This document shows positions 1 to 10,347 of a DNA stretch of 64,000 nt, piece by piece; positions within the stretch are counted from its first letter, which is position 1; each line of letters opens with the position of its first letter. Below the pieces are notes generated by a model that was not told the DNA's origin, did no database searches, and saw only the letters and a program-made list of their open reading frames with translations. A program made the translations under genes and the position numbers. Source of the DNA: Nannochloropsis salina CCMP1776 (lineage: Eukaryota; Sar; Eustigmatophyceae; Eustigmatales; Monodopsidaceae); contig SDOX01000183.1 in assembly GCA_004565275.1 (NCBI GenBank), positions 28,035 through 92,034 of the forward strand. The letters are read 5' to 3'.

Positions 1-10
1 TCCCTCCTCG

Positions 11-159
11 TCCCTCCCTCCCTCCCTCCCTCCCTCCCTCCCTCCCTCCCTGATCCGCCTTGCCTCGAACCTTTACACGTTTAGGCAATCCCTTCCGTCC
101 TTCCTCCTCCACTCGCCCCTCCCTCCCTCCCTCCCTCCCTCCCTCCCTCCCTCCCTCCC
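11..159 (+). repeat. (CCCT)n microsatellites in an intron
   Basis: Two nearly perfect CCCT arrays, about 11-51 and 118-159, lie in the intron before the S1 exon. The second runs directly into the CAG acceptor at 159-161 and must serve as its polypyrimidine tract. Confidence 0.85.
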
Positions 160-161
160 CA

Positions 162-790
162 GGCATCCAGTCCTTTGGCGTCTTTGTGGAAATCCTCCCC
201 GGCCTGCAGGGCTTAGTCCACGTCTCGGAGCTGAACAACAAGCGCGTCGTTTCCGTGGAGGCCCTCTATAAGTCAGGGGACCGAGTCGACGTCAAGCTTC
301 TAGGTAGGTCGCTCCCGTCCCCTTGCCTATGCCTTAACACGTATCCGGTCAATCACCCGGCAGGACGGGCGCAAGGGAAGCGAAAGGAAAGAATTTCCGC
401 GTTCGACTCAGGGCCGGCCAGAGACTTTTTCTTGTCTGTGCCAGACATGCGCCGCCCTCAAGGGCACTCCTCCCCCCCTCCCTTCCTCCCCTTCCTCCCT
501 TCCTTCTCCGCATTCCCACCCTTGCCTCGTCTTTCCCAACAGGCATCAACGAAAAAGGCCAGCTTCGGTTGTCCCGTAAAGCCATCTTGGAGGAGGAAGG
601 GGCAGCAGGGGACATCAAGAAAGGCGGTGGACCGGCGCGAGCGCCCGCAAGAGGAGGAGGAGGAGGAGGAAATGGAGGAAGTGGAGGAGGAGAGGGAGGA
701 GGTAGGGGAGGAGGAAGGCCACCACGGGCGAAGAGCACGCCCCCCGACGTGCCGGAAAGCGAGGAGAAGGCAGCGGTACGGGCGCCATGA
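162..790 (+). CDS. Polynucleotide phosphorylase, C-terminal S1 exons (5' part outside window)
   Basis: Two exons are visible, 162-304 and 542-790, ending at TGA 788-790. The first follows a long CCCT tract and a CAG acceptor, and encodes an S1 RNA-binding core (GIQSFGVFVEILPGLQGLVH, then SEL). The second opens with GINEKGQLRLSRKAIL, the usual last strand of the S1 domain in bacterial-type PNPase. A Gly/Arg-rich tail of about 50 residues follows. PNPase is a phosphorolytic 3'-5' exoribonuclease and polyadenylase of plastids and mitochondria; the S1 domain binds RNA. The RNase PH and KH domains lie to the left of the window and cannot be checked, so another S1 protein such as a plastid S1 or RNase E-like protein remains possible. 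The phases of the two exons agree. The basic Gly-rich tail may add RNA affinity (inference). Confidence 0.72.
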
Positions 791-1061
791 TGAGGGTGGA
801 GGAAGGAAGATGGGAGGTAAAGGGCCCCTGCTCAAAGTACGGACCGGTTCTGTGAGGTTGGCCAGCCTAGTGTCGTTTCCATGACCTTGAAATGAAATCG
901 CGTCAGCGGAAGAAGACCCCACAAATTAAACAAAAACGAAACGTCCTCCCCGGAGGCTCGACGGCAGGCCGGCCTCCATCACCGCCCTGCGTTGCCTGTA
1001 TTATTCTTTGATTCCTCTCCTCTGGCCTTGGTGTAATCCCTCCCAGACCCGGCACCCTGCC

Positions 1062-2207
1062 CTACCGAACCGCCGCATGGTGCATCCAAAACCCAACGCT
1101 TTCCTTGTACCGATCCACGTCCAAGGGCACTCCCGAGCCCCCAAATCCTTTCCCGAGCGCATTCCGGATCAGGGTGGTAGGGAGCATGGGCAACTCCCGC
1201 TCCACGTCCTGGGCCTTCACGCGCATGATCCCCCAGGGCGCGTCGGACGCGTTGTTCAAATGCTCCATGCCACGGGCCTGGGGGAAGAGGGAGGGAAGGA
1301 GGGAGGGAAGGAGGGAGGGAAGGAGGGAGGGAGGGATGGAAGACGTGAGCATGGTTGTTTACATGCCTTGTGCGGGGGCGAGGCTGGAGGTAGCCGAGGT
1401 ACCCACAGTTGAAACGTACCATATTCTCCTGATGAATCTCCTCTCGGGTGTACAGAATGACGTCCAAGAACTTGGCGGGACCCGTCATCTCCTTCACGGC
1501 CGACGCCGGGAAATAGCGAGTCAGGACAGGAAGATCTTCTGGACTGTTCGCATCGTATGCGGTCCGAATCAAGTGCTCGTTTTCAGGAACAATTTTCAGG
1601 TACGACGCCTTCAAATGAGCAAAGTTGGGGACAATCAAATGATAACAAAAGGAGCTGTACCCTTCGCGAAGTGGGGGGGTTTTCGTCCGAAGATAATTAT
1701 CGACCTAAGATGAGACCCGAAAAGGTGTTCAAATATTCAGTATTCGAAAAGTATATCATCAGGACGAGGGGATGATCATGGATGGATTATCCAGTCAGCG
1801 TACACGTGCGTCAATGATGGCAAAAGATTTTTTTGAAGGCGGTTATTTGTAAAGAAATTTTACGTGGGATTGAAGTCGCAATCGGTAGACATATCAAAGA
1901 TATGCCAACAGTAAAGTCTATAAACAGGCTCCTCAGGCATGCATGCTGATCATATACGGCAAATAAAGAGCAGGAAGGGAGGGAGGCATGGAGCGAGAAG
2001 AGCATACGTCATCGTGGTCCGACAACACCAGAAAATCCAGCACTTTGAACTCCTGATTTCCGTGTCAGACCTTCTCTTCCATACCTTAGCCTCGAAGTCC
2101 TTTGGATGCAAGTAAATCTTGGGCCCGACAAAACCAGGGTCCGTGAACTGGCGGAGGGCAATTGGTTCCAAAGTCGCGAGCTTCTGATTCGTATCGGCAG
2201 CGGCCAT
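1062..2207 (-). CDS. DUF3228-like conserved protein of unknown function
   Basis: Three exons, complement of 2085-2207, 1420-1608 and 1062-1277, join in phase 0 to give about 175 residues. ATG is at 2207 (MAAADTNQKL) and TAG at 1062. Conserved-looking blocks are PIALRQFTDPGFVGPKIYL in exon 1, ENEHLIRTAYDANSPEDLPV and LTRYFPASAV with LDVILYTREEI in exon 2, and PWGIMRVKAQDVE in exon 3. From memory these fit the DUF3228 family, found in protists and plants, for which no activity is established. No signal peptide or membrane segment is seen. Intron 2 ends in an array of CCCT and CCTT units next to the CAG acceptor. The splice model is well supported by phase; the family name is moderately sure and the function is unknown. 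Confidence 0.7.
1285..1336 (-). repeat. (GGGA)n array, CCCT on the coding strand of the intron
   Basis: An imperfect GGGA/GGAA tetranucleotide array. On the minus strand it reads CCCT/CCTT and forms the pyrimidine tract just upstream of the exon 3 acceptor of the DUF3228-like gene. Confidence 0.8.
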
Positions 2208-2709
2208 GCTAATTTCTTCATTTAAAAACGAAATTATTTGAGGATGCAAAAGTCATTACGCATACTGTATCGACCTGGATCACGTGTACCATCATTGTAC
2301 TAGTCAATTACCGCGTGCATCCATCTTGCTTCACCCAAAGCGATTCGAGGTACTTCGCTAAAAGACGGGCTATGTGACGTACTACAATACCTCAAGCTGT
2401 ACATTCTTATTGCGCAAATCGAAGTATTATAAGCGCTTTCAATCAATCGAGAAGGCTGCAAAGGACAAAGACAACAAAGAAAAGCAATTCCATTCATTTG
2501 CTGACCATTACTTATATTGCGCCCGGGGCATAGTGGGCTTGATCTCCCACGGGCGGAAGCCACAGGCCCATCCCTTCTTCACATACACTCATGAAGCGTA
2601 CCCTCTCTGTACATTAGATGCGATTGAACAATTTCTCCAAGGATGTCACAAATTTTGAACAATACAGCAGTATACGCATGCGCCTTTCCTCTCCTCCTGC
2701 TTCCCCACC
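2208..2709. other. Intergenic, no gene seen
   Basis: About 500 bp between two minus-strand genes. It should hold the 5' region of the DUF3228-like gene and the 3' region of the TFIIS-like gene. Short open frames here show no protein-like pattern. Confidence 0.6.
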
Positions 2710-4079
2710 TCATTCCCCCTCCCGGAGTGAGTGAACGCTTCCACAACTCAAACAGTTCATCATCACGGGCACGCCCTGCTCCTCCCCACACCATGTGCTG
2801 CTCTCGTTGTACGACTGTCGTCTGGAGAATAAGACTTTGGTGCTCTCGCACTTGGGGCACGTGGCTACACCCTCTCCTGCTCCTCCTTTCCTCCCCGCTG
2901 CCTCCTCAAAGATCACGTCCGAGAAGAGATGGGAGGCGCTGTACCCGAGAATTTCCTTCTCTTCCACCGCCCGGGCCGACTCTTGTTCTGCCTGCGTCCG
3001 CATTGCCTCGGGTGGAAGGGCAAGGAGGTCGGCAGGGGAGAGGGACCCTTCCAGAAGGTTATGGCAGAGGGCGCTATTGCGATGGACTGAAGGGAACAAG
3101 GGACGGGAAGAGGAGGACTTTGTGAGCTACCAAGCACACAGGGGGCTGTCCGATCACTATGTGAAAACGTCTCTTGTCTTAAAATCTCGGCCCCGTATCC
3201 AGCTTACGCACGGTTGAAGACGAGGTGGCGGAGGGTGTTGTTGTACCGGCGCAAGCCACCGACATGCCAGCCCGCCTGCAAGGCCTCTTCAATGGCCTGC
3301 GCCATCTGAAAGGAAGTGAGCAGAGGAGCAAATATTTCCTTGGGGCATGAGACTAGACGCATGGTTGGGCATTGGGCGGATGTGCATGCAAACAGGAGGG
3401 GTTTATGGATAGGCATAGTAGCCGATGCCAGAATCATTATCTTCCTGGATGCGCTCACGACCAAATCCAAGCAACTGCCATTGTTCCTTCTCCAACGAAC
3501 CTTTTCAATGCTTTCTTTGGAACAGGAGATCGTGGGCACTCCTGCAGAATCGCTTGGTGAGGTTGGAATGGTCCCTACTTCGACCTTGCTTTGCACACGT
3601 GTCTTGTTATTCCGCCCTTCTCCATTTCCTTGTGACGTAGTTTTTAGATCCGACACCTCCGATGGCTTTTTAGCACCATCTCTGTTCACGTGTTTGTAGA
3701 CTTCTTTTGGTGTCTCGGCGCTTCCGTGCTCCAGAGCTCGAGAGAGCAAGGTTACAGCCTTCGACCGTGCCTCAGGAGAAGAATTGGTGGCATTTTGACG
3801 TTCGGAAGCAGCCGCACTGGGGAGGGAGGGAGAGGATGAAGAGGCTCCTTTGCGGCTCGAGCGGGTCGTCTTGGAGTGTTTCGACGAGGACGAGGAGGAA
3901 AGTGTGGAGGAAGGGGGCGTCCGGTGTCGTTTCTTAAGCAGAGAGGCCAACTTGGCTTTCTGACGATCCATGCCTAGGCCAAACACATCTACAGTATGAA
4001 AGGCATGTTGAGAAGCACGGGAAGAGATGAAGTAAGGGTTAAAATGCTCACTATCAAGATCGTCAAAGCATATGGCCAT
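2710..4079 (-). CDS. TFIIS-like transcription elongation factor (A)
   Basis: Proposed exons are complement of 3501-4079, 3212-3305 and 2710-3086, giving about 349 residues. The first intron (195 bp) is a multiple of three and open, so it could be missed. For the second intron two donors 4 bp apart, with two acceptors, give open joins; the chosen one keeps FNLHRN. The N-terminal half is Ser/Lys-rich and low complexity. The C-terminal half matches TFIIS domain II (YNNTLRHLVFN, then LLEGSLSPADLLALPPEAM) and a C-terminal zinc ribbon with CPKC and CLSC pairs. TFIIS stimulates RNA cleavage by stalled RNA polymerase II through an acidic Asp-Glu pair in the ribbon loop. Here the loop reads STWCGEEQG, so Glu-Glu may stand in its place (inference). 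No LW domain was recognised. The start could also be 3971, just after a CCTAG acceptor. Confidence 0.72.
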
Positions 4080-4500
4080 GAAACCACAAGCGTGCGGGAG
4101 TGAGAGCGTGGAGCGGATGACATGGCTTTAGGCAAGCAGTGTGATCAATTTATGCGTACACAGGAAAATGAGGTCTCAGGCCCTTGTGGAGTCCCATTTA
4201 GATCCGGGATGAAGGCGCGCGATGTATGTACCTGTCGAAGTCCTGAGTGGGGTTTGTGCCTAGTTAAAGTGGTGGCATCGCTCAAGAGGTTGCACAGGAA
4301 GGCCTTTGCTCAGGGCGAGGGTTACTCGTTTGTGTGACTTGGCGGGCCAATACAACCTGACAATCCTTTCCTTTACTACAATGGATGTAACAAACATGCG
4401 TGCGTGTGTGCAGGAGGGTTGTTACATGGCCGTCCCCCTTTTTGATTCTCATGCTCTTTGTTCCCCCTCCGGCCAGATCCACTACGTGGCTCCGACATCC
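4080..4500. other. Divergent promoter region between TFIIS-like A and PrxQ
   Basis: About 420 bp between two genes that point away from each other. A pyrimidine-rich stretch ending in CCAG at 4476-4479 lies 21 bp before the PrxQ ATG and could be the acceptor of a 5' UTR intron. Confidence 0.5.
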
Positions 4501-5740
4501 ATGAAGCTGTCCAGCATGTTCACCCTGCCTGCTACCTCCTTGCTTCTCACGGTCCTCGTGGGAGCGCCCTGCCTTTCGCACGCCTACATCCGGCCTTTGC
4601 ACATGTCCCAAAGCCAGCCCCAGCAGTCGACGTCCCAGCCGGCGGCGTCCTCCCCTTCCACCTCCTCCGCGACCTCCCCTACCTTTCTTGCTGGGATTGA
4701 CCGTCGTAACCTATTGACTAAAGGCATTTTGGGGGGTGCCGCGGCTGCTTTCGCTGGCACATTTACGTTGACCACGGGAGCCCAAAAGGCTGGCGCAGAC
4801 GTACCTGCGGAAGGGATTGAGGCACCTGATTTTTCCCTTCCCTCTAGCTTGGGGAAGCCTTTGTCTTTGGCAGATTTGACGAAAGGCGGCAAATACACAG
4901 TGCTTTACTTCTTCCCTCAGGTCTTCACAAGCTCCTGCACACTGGAGGCGAAGGCGTTTCAGCGCGACATCGACAACTACAAGAAATTGAACGCCCAGAT
5001 CGTGGGAGTCTCGGTGGACGAATCGGACAAACAAACAGATTTTAAATCCGAGTGCGGCCTGGACTTTATTCGTACGTACCAGAATCTGAAATAAAGGGAT
5101 GGGAGGAGGTGGGAGGGATGGGGTGCCGGGTAGAGGAGGTCGAACAGGAGTAGGAGATCAAAAGTTTATGTAGGACCTTCGCTCAGTGAGAGGAACTGTC
5201 AAGGGGACGCGTGTATGCGAATGGACGTAGCTTGCCACGGAAAAGGGATGGGAACGCTCATCATGCTATCCATTGAAGAACACATTTCTCCTCCTCTTTC
5301 TCCTCCCTGCACGACAGTGCTCAGTGACAAGGGCGCCAAGATCTCGGAGGCCTACGGGTCCGCGCTGGACATTCCTTTCTTGGGCCGCTTCTCGAACCGC
5401 CAGACGTACATCATCTCTCCGGTACGTGGATAGTCGGACGTGTCCATGCGTCGTGTGCTGTGTCCGGTGCTGCCGTGTCAGGGAGAGGGCTTGGGGAGGA
5501 TTAGATGGAATCGTCACGGATCCGACGTGGCACTATCGAAATGGCGTTTCCACCTGCTCTGTGCGCCGCACGTTGGTTACCTGAGTGGAAAATTGTAGCG
5601 TGCACCTACTGAAGGCGGCTCTTACCTCAATGCACCTCCATCAGGATGGGAAGCTGGTCAAAGTCTTCACAAACGTGGAGTCGAAGGTGAAGAAGCATTC
5701 TGAAGAGGTCTTGGAGGCCTTGAAGGCACTGCAAGCTTGA
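4501..5740 (+). CDS. Peroxiredoxin Q (BCP family), probably thylakoid-lumen targeted
   Basis: Exons 4501-5071, 5318-5421 and 5645-5740 join in frame to 256 residues. The enzyme reduces peroxides with thioredoxin-type donors. The peroxidatic Cys is C146 in FTSSCTLEAK; later blocks LSDKGAKISEAYG and FSNRQTYIISP are typical PrxQ. The usual resolving Cys five residues after it is Lys (K151). Another Cys, C185 in KSECGLDF, lies 39 residues on, near where the alpha-3 type BCPs keep theirs, so an atypical 2-Cys mechanism is likely. The N-terminus has three parts: a signal peptide (residues 1-29, ending LSHA), a Ser/Pro/Gln-rich transit-like stretch, and a twin-arginine element DRRNLLTKGILGG followed by an Ala-rich hydrophobic run ending AGA near residue 99. 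That order suggests ER, plastid, then Tat export into the lumen. The start at 4501 was chosen because it begins the signal peptide. Confidence 0.93.
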
Positions 5741-6577
5741 GGACGTGCCGCTATAGAATTCTTTCTTGAGGGATATACGGCCGTGGGTCGTGCCATCAGG
5801 GGACTTTAAGCTTGAAAGCCGCCACTGGAAGGAAGGGATGTGGTGGGAATGGGCGAGGGATAAATCGGACAAGGATGCTTTTATGGTTTGAAATCCTGGC
5901 TGGAATCGTGTGGAAGGGCAATGTCCCGATCCAAAGTGTGCTCGGTGGTTTCCAGAATTACTACGTGATGATTTTTTTCACCTGCATTCGATTTAGAGAC
6001 ACCTGGGTACGAAAACGCAAGAGGTGGACCTGGATGTATACGTATCTATTTTCCTATCGACAAAGGGCGTGGATGTGGGAAAGAAAGAACTACAACGTCC
6101 TGAAGCGAACAGAGCTGCTCTCGCAGGATCAGGTTTCTTGCGTTTGCCCGTCCTTTGTGTCCCAATAGCGGAAGTCCTTGGAGCGTACAAACTGCGTTTT
6201 TTCCCCAAATATTTTCATGCCATTGAAAGTTCTTGTCCTTCGAATCCGCCGGCCACGGTAAGAAGAGCCCTGAATTTTTTTGGTTATGCAATGAATATTT
6301 TTTCATATGCAATAAATATGCCGCCACGACGTGACAATATGGGCCAACTGCCGGGGGCCGTCGTCAAGCACGTTCCCATCAGACAGGTGGAGAAGCGTGC
6401 GAGCGAGGTACATACGCTGGAAAGTTTGGCCTTGTGGTACATGTCCAATGATCAACTCTCATTGAAAACTTTATGCTGCGATGTATTGTGCTGCTCCATG
6501 GAGTTTTATGTCTGTTTTACCTCCTCTATGCTTGAACCTCCTCGCAAGAGTGTTAAATTTCTTTCCTTTTCCGACAG
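5741..6577 (+). other. Upstream region of TFIIS-like B with a possible short first exon
   Basis: No independent gene is seen. A possible first exon at 6217-6257 starts MPLKVLVLRIRRP and ends at a good GTAAGA donor; it joins in phase to the acceptor at 6576-6577. An open frame also runs from 6024 into the gene, but it has no supported start. Confidence 0.4.
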
Positions 6578-6587
6578 GAGCTTCGAA

Positions 6588-7430
6588 ATGGAAGATGAAC
6601 CAGAACTTTATAGTACAAAAGACAAATCAAGAAAAGTTCGAAGCAAAGTACGATATTTGAAGCAAGGACACCAAAAATCGCAGTCAATCTCTCCGCTCGA
6701 CAAACAAGTCGAACCCGAAGAACCCTTGGCAAACTACCGAAATACGTCAATACAAGCGCTGTATACACTTTTTTCGAAATGTTACGCTTATAAGAATGTG
6801 AATGACAGGCGATCAATAACAGAGCGGGAAAAAAACCATCTTCGCAATTTAGCAGAGGACGTAGAGCGAGCAATTTTGGCCCAACATGGCGACTTTACCG
6901 ATCCTTATCATCCCACGCGGGAATACGGCAATCAAATAAGGACATTAAGATACAATGTCGCGAACAATCAGAGCCTGCAGACTAGAATAATCATGGGTGA
7001 GCTGAGTCCCACAGCTGTGGCGCGTTTGACTCCCGAGGAGATGCTGACGAAGACTGCGCGAGATGAGCAACATGAGAAAGAGGCCAGGGCCTATGATCTC
7101 TTGAGATTGGACAGAAATCTTGCTCCTCAGGTGACAAGAAATGAAGAAAAACCTATAGCCTATTTTGGATGACACATCTTACGCGATGAGAATTCTAGCC
7201 TTCGTGCCCGCTTATCCTGCATCGTCCGTTTCAAAACACCCTTTATAATCCTCCCCCTCCAGGTAGAAGAAGAACTCGCAGCCCGAGAGCAAAGCGGAGT
7301 TGTGTGCTCCGTGTGTGGCTCGGAGAAGGTGGCGTTGGTGCATCGATACAACGCCTTGGAAGATGAGCAACAGCGCAAGGTGGAGATGGCCTGCAACGCG
7401 TGCGGCGCGGCCGTGGTACAAATAGGATGA
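6588..7430 (+). CDS. TFIIS-like transcription elongation factor (B)
   Basis: Exons 6588-7130 and 7263-7430 join in phase 0. From ATG 6588 this gives about 236 residues; a short upstream exon may add about 16. The middle has YGNQIRTLRYNVANNQ, then MGELSPTAVARLTPEEM, the signature of TFIIS domain II. The last exon holds a zinc ribbon with CSVC and CNAC pairs, ending AVVQIG. The ribbon loop NALEDEQQRK contains Glu-Asp-Glu where TFIIS has its catalytic acidic pair. An N-terminal LW domain is not seen, and the first 100 residues are basic and Gln/Ser-rich. It is only weakly like the neighbouring TFIIS-like A protein, so the two are not a recent copy. Possible roles are polymerase II transcript cleavage or a paralogue working with another polymerase (inference). 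A divergent RPA12-like subunit is less likely because domain II is present. Confidence 0.75.
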
Positions 7431-7583
7431 AGGAGGAGGGATGAGAGAGGCATGAAGGTACGGGTCAAATGTGCTAAAATTTGGCAGAATAAAGCGAAAA
7501 CCAATACCAATCAAAGAAATTCGAACGTGGCAATTGATGAAGAGACAGGGCGATATCGAGGAGCTTTCGTTGCGAAGGTATAG

Positions 7584-8537
7584 TCATGGGTTGACTCTCC
7601 GGGCCGCCCACGCGTCCGACTCGTCCACACCCTCCCCACGAATTTCCATACCGTCTGGTTGCTTGTTGATGCTCCACTGAACTCTCTCGTGCACGGTTCG
7701 CACTTGAGGGTTCGGGCGCAGCTGCAAGTGATCGACACTGAAAGGATGGAATAAAAGCAACACAAAGGTTTCAGGCGGCGGGGAGGTGCCAGGCACCGGA
7801 GGAGGGTTGTATAACGCCTTCCTAGTGTCCTCACTGATGCCATCGGAGTCCTGCTTCAGCCCAGGGGCAGGCCAAGAAAATTGCTTTCGCGCGTTGTCAG
7901 AGAGCGCGGCCCATTGGTCTTGACGCGCTACGGCCAGCACCGGATCCAACTCGTCCGCCGTCACGAGTTGGCACCGCCCTGCCAGACGAAATTGCTCCCG
8001 TGTTTGAATGAAGTACCAAGATATCTCCCCGTAAGGATTTTGAAGGATCTCCTTGATCTTTTCGCTCCGACTGTCCGTGATCACCTTGAAGGTGGTGGTA
8101 TTCTCGTTTAAGAAACCCCTGAAGACGACCCAGCGGACACGAGGGCGAAGAAGGCCTTGAGGCGATATATTCTCACTGATATCCGTAGTCTCCTGCCCTG
8201 CAAACGAGAAGTGAGTTATGGTAGCCAGTTGCACAAAGCGAGAATGCATATCGGCTTTATTTGCCTCCAGTGCATTGTTCAGCGCGTGGACCCATCGCGG
8301 TTGTGACGCGGATGCGACTGTCACGCGGGGATCGCATTGGTCATTCTTGCTTACGGCACATGTGCCGCCGAGATCACGTAATCCCTCATTACTTCCCGCA
8401 GTCGGGGTGGCGGCGGCCATCAGGATGAGGGATTTTGAAGACCAGCAACAGAAAGGAAAACCAGCGGTGGTGCCGGAAATGAGGGTAGCGACGAGCAGGA
8501 AAAATTTACAAAGTCCGCTGTAAGATGGGAGGTACAT
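7584..8537 (-). CDS. Pyridoxamine 5'-phosphate oxidase-like FMN-binding protein (Alr4036-type)
   Basis: A single exon of 317 residues. The core reads VRWVVFRGF, then TTTFKVITDSRSEKI and GEISWYFIQTREQFRLAG, with W/V-rich strands at the end (RVQWSIN, AWAARRVNP). This matches the split-barrel flavin fold of the PPOX/Alr4036 family, which resembles PdxH. The true substrate of that subfamily is not settled, so a role in vitamin B6 salvage is only a guess. The N-terminus (MYLPSYSGLC, then FFLLVATLISGTTAGF) looks like a signal peptide with Phe just after a likely cleavage site, as in bipartite plastid leaders. If the second ATG at 8420 is used, the protein is cytosolic. It sits head to head with BUD32 across 331 bp. 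Confidence 0.82.
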   Translation of the reverse strand: MYLPSYSGLCKFFLLVATLISGTTAGFPFCCWSSKSLILMAAATPTAGSNEGLRDLGGTCAVSKNDQCDPRVTVASASQPRWVHALNNALEANKADMHSRFVQLATITHFSFAGQETTDISENISPQGLLRPRVRWVVFRGFLNENTTTFKVITDSRSEKIKEILQNPYGEISWYFIQTREQFRLAGRCQLVTADELDPVLAVARQDQWAALSDNARKQFSWPAPGLKQDSDGISEDTRKALYNPPPVPGTSPPPETFVLLLFHPFSVDHLQLRPNPQVRTVHERVQWSINKQPDGMEIRGEGVDESDAWAARRVNP

Positions 8538-8868
8538 TTAAAATCTCGATTAGTTCTCCATGCCGTTCACGTGCTTGCGACGGGCCAAAACAAGGCAATG
8601 GGATGAAGCGATCGCGTAGGGGGGAGGTTAAAGGATTTACCTGCCCTGGACTGGGTGTCGACTGTAAATTAGATGAATGGGCATGCAAAAGCCCGCTTGC
8701 AGACTAAAGACTTGGGGTATGGACATAATAATGGTGTGGTTGTTGATCATGGAGTGCTACTGCGCTACTTTTGGCGTCGACACATCGCCGGCGACGACTG
8801 CTTTTTCAGTTAGCTTTTGGTTTAGAATATCCACTAATCTGACTATCTTAACGCATGAATTACAGAAA
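8538..8868. other. Divergent promoter region, PPOX-like and BUD32
   Basis: 331 bp between the two start codons, without a separate gene. The BUD32 frame is open back to 8677, but the residues before 8869 do not look like kinase sequence. Confidence 0.5.
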
Positions 8869-9612
8869 ATGGCCGTATCATCATCCGCCAGAGTAGACTC
8901 ACGGAGTATGGACGGCCTTGTTCTTTTGTCTCAAGGTGCTGAGGCCCGAATTTTCGAGTTACCCTCTTTTTTGGGAGGTCGCCCCGCTGTAGTCAAAGAG
9001 CGATTTGCCAAGTCTTACCGCCTTCCTGTCTTGGACGCGAAACTGACGAAACAGCGCACTGTGGGAGAGGTCCGATGTATGTTACGGTGCGCGAAGGTAG
9101 GGATACACGCTCCCTGCGTGTATATGGTCGACATGCAAGCATCCAGAATTTTCATGGAGAGAATAGAAGGCCGCTCCTTTAAGGCATTTTTACGCGACCA
9201 CTTTAATGATGCAACGCGTTCGTATACGCCCGCAGCAAATGAATTGGCCGATGAGCTTGGAAAAGTGGTAGCAAGAATTCACGATGCCGAAATGGTACAC
9301 GGGGATTTGACTACATCAAATGTTATGGTCATAGGCGAGGAAGACGGAAAAAGCAAGGGACAAGACGTAAGTCATCGGCTCGTGGTGATTGATTTCGGCC
9401 TAGGTTTTTTGCAAGCCTTGCCTGAAGACAAAGCTGTTGACCTCTACGTACTCGAACGGGCATTTCTTTCAACGCATCCCAATTCTGAGGAATTGGTAGA
9501 TCGTGCAATGGCTGCCTACTCGAGACACTCATCGAGCCATCAGTCGAAGGCAGTTTTGAAAAAATTAGAAGACGTTCGTCGGCGAGGTCGAAAACGTGAT
9601 ATGTTTGGTTGA
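8869..9612 (+). CDS. BUD32: KEOPS complex kinase/ATPase BUD32 (PRPK, TP53RK)
   Basis: A single exon of 247 residues from ATG 8869. Family signatures are all present: LLSQGAEARIFE, VVKERFAKSYRLPVLDAKL followed by TKQRT, the catalytic loop MVHGDLTTSNVMV, the metal-binding VIDFGLGF, and the basic C-terminal tail VRRRGRKRDMFG. BUD32 is the small atypical kinase of the KEOPS/EKC complex, which with Kae1 makes the t6A modification at position 37 of ANN-decoding tRNAs; the basic tail contacts tRNA. Length matches the usual 220-260 residues. An in-frame upstream ATG at 8677 would add a hydrophobic stretch that does not belong to the family. An AATAAA lies 37 bp after the stop. Confidence 0.97.
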   Translation: MAVSSSARVDSRSMDGLVLLSQGAEARIFELPSFLGGRPAVVKERFAKSYRLPVLDAKLTKQRTVGEVRCMLRCAKVGIHAPCVYMVDMQASRIFMERIEGRSFKAFLRDHFNDATRSYTPAANELADELGKVVARIHDAEMVHGDLTTSNVMVIGEEDGKSKGQDVSHRLVVIDFGLGFLQALPEDKAVDLYVLERAFLSTHPNSEELVDRAMAAYSRHSSSHQSKAVLKKLEDVRRRGRKRDMFG

Positions 9613-10347
9613 TTTCAAGGAAATTTTCTTGTAAAACCGTGTACACTGAATAAAGAAAGAAAGAAATGCAACTGCCACATTCGGGAAGCGAGGTGCTAAG
9701 TGAGGAGGTCCGTCGTTCACTTGTTGGATGAGAACTACAGCAGCTGCTTCGGTTTCCTTGATTTTTAAATGCGTCGTCGTTCGTTGACACCAATCTTATT
9801 GTCGGAATGATTGGTTTACACCTAAAAGGGCAGCACTTCGACCTAAGGCCGACCTCCTCCCGATAACGACCCTTGATTTGCACATAAGGAGCTCCTTTCG
9901 TTATTTTCCTCATGCAGTGGGACCCTTCCCCGATACACGCTGGTCACAATAAGATAGCATTGTGGATCTCCAGGACGGCTTATGAGTTTTTTCTCGGGCC
10001 TGCGCACGTGTGTGTTTGCATTGGGGCTCTCTCGATACTACTTCGGCCCATTCTGCCCGGGGGGTCGATATGCCGTCATCGCACAGCCCCTAGTCAATCG
10101 ACGGGCTGATCGTTGCCAGTATCGAGCACGCGCAACGTGCGCTCTGCTTTTTCACTTGTCGCCCCTTCTCCAGATTTCATCTGTCACTTGCATGTTTCCT
10201 CGCAGCATAGCGCGGTTGGAAAGGATTAAAAAGACGCAGGGAGGATCCCTCGGTGTAAGGATGGGGTCTCAGCCCCCGTGTGATCTCTTTATAGCTATAT
10301 TTACATGCCTCCTTCCCATTACATTTTCGAATATAGCTTATTATAGG
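9613..10347. other. Region upstream of the RS/C2H2 gene, no gene seen
   Basis: About 735 bp. The frame of the next gene is open back to 9982, but this part does not look like protein. A TATAG just before ATG 10348 could be a splice acceptor. Confidence 0.5.
9649..9654 (+). terminator. Possible polyadenylation signal of BUD32
   Basis: AATAAA 37 bp downstream of the stop codon, in an A-rich context. Whether this lineage relies on this hexamer cannot be judged from the window. Confidence 0.35.

Noticed and set aside
11-51. CCCT arrays as possible telomeric repeats
   Set aside because: The unit differs from the TTAGGG telomere repeats and the arrays are spread through introns along the window.
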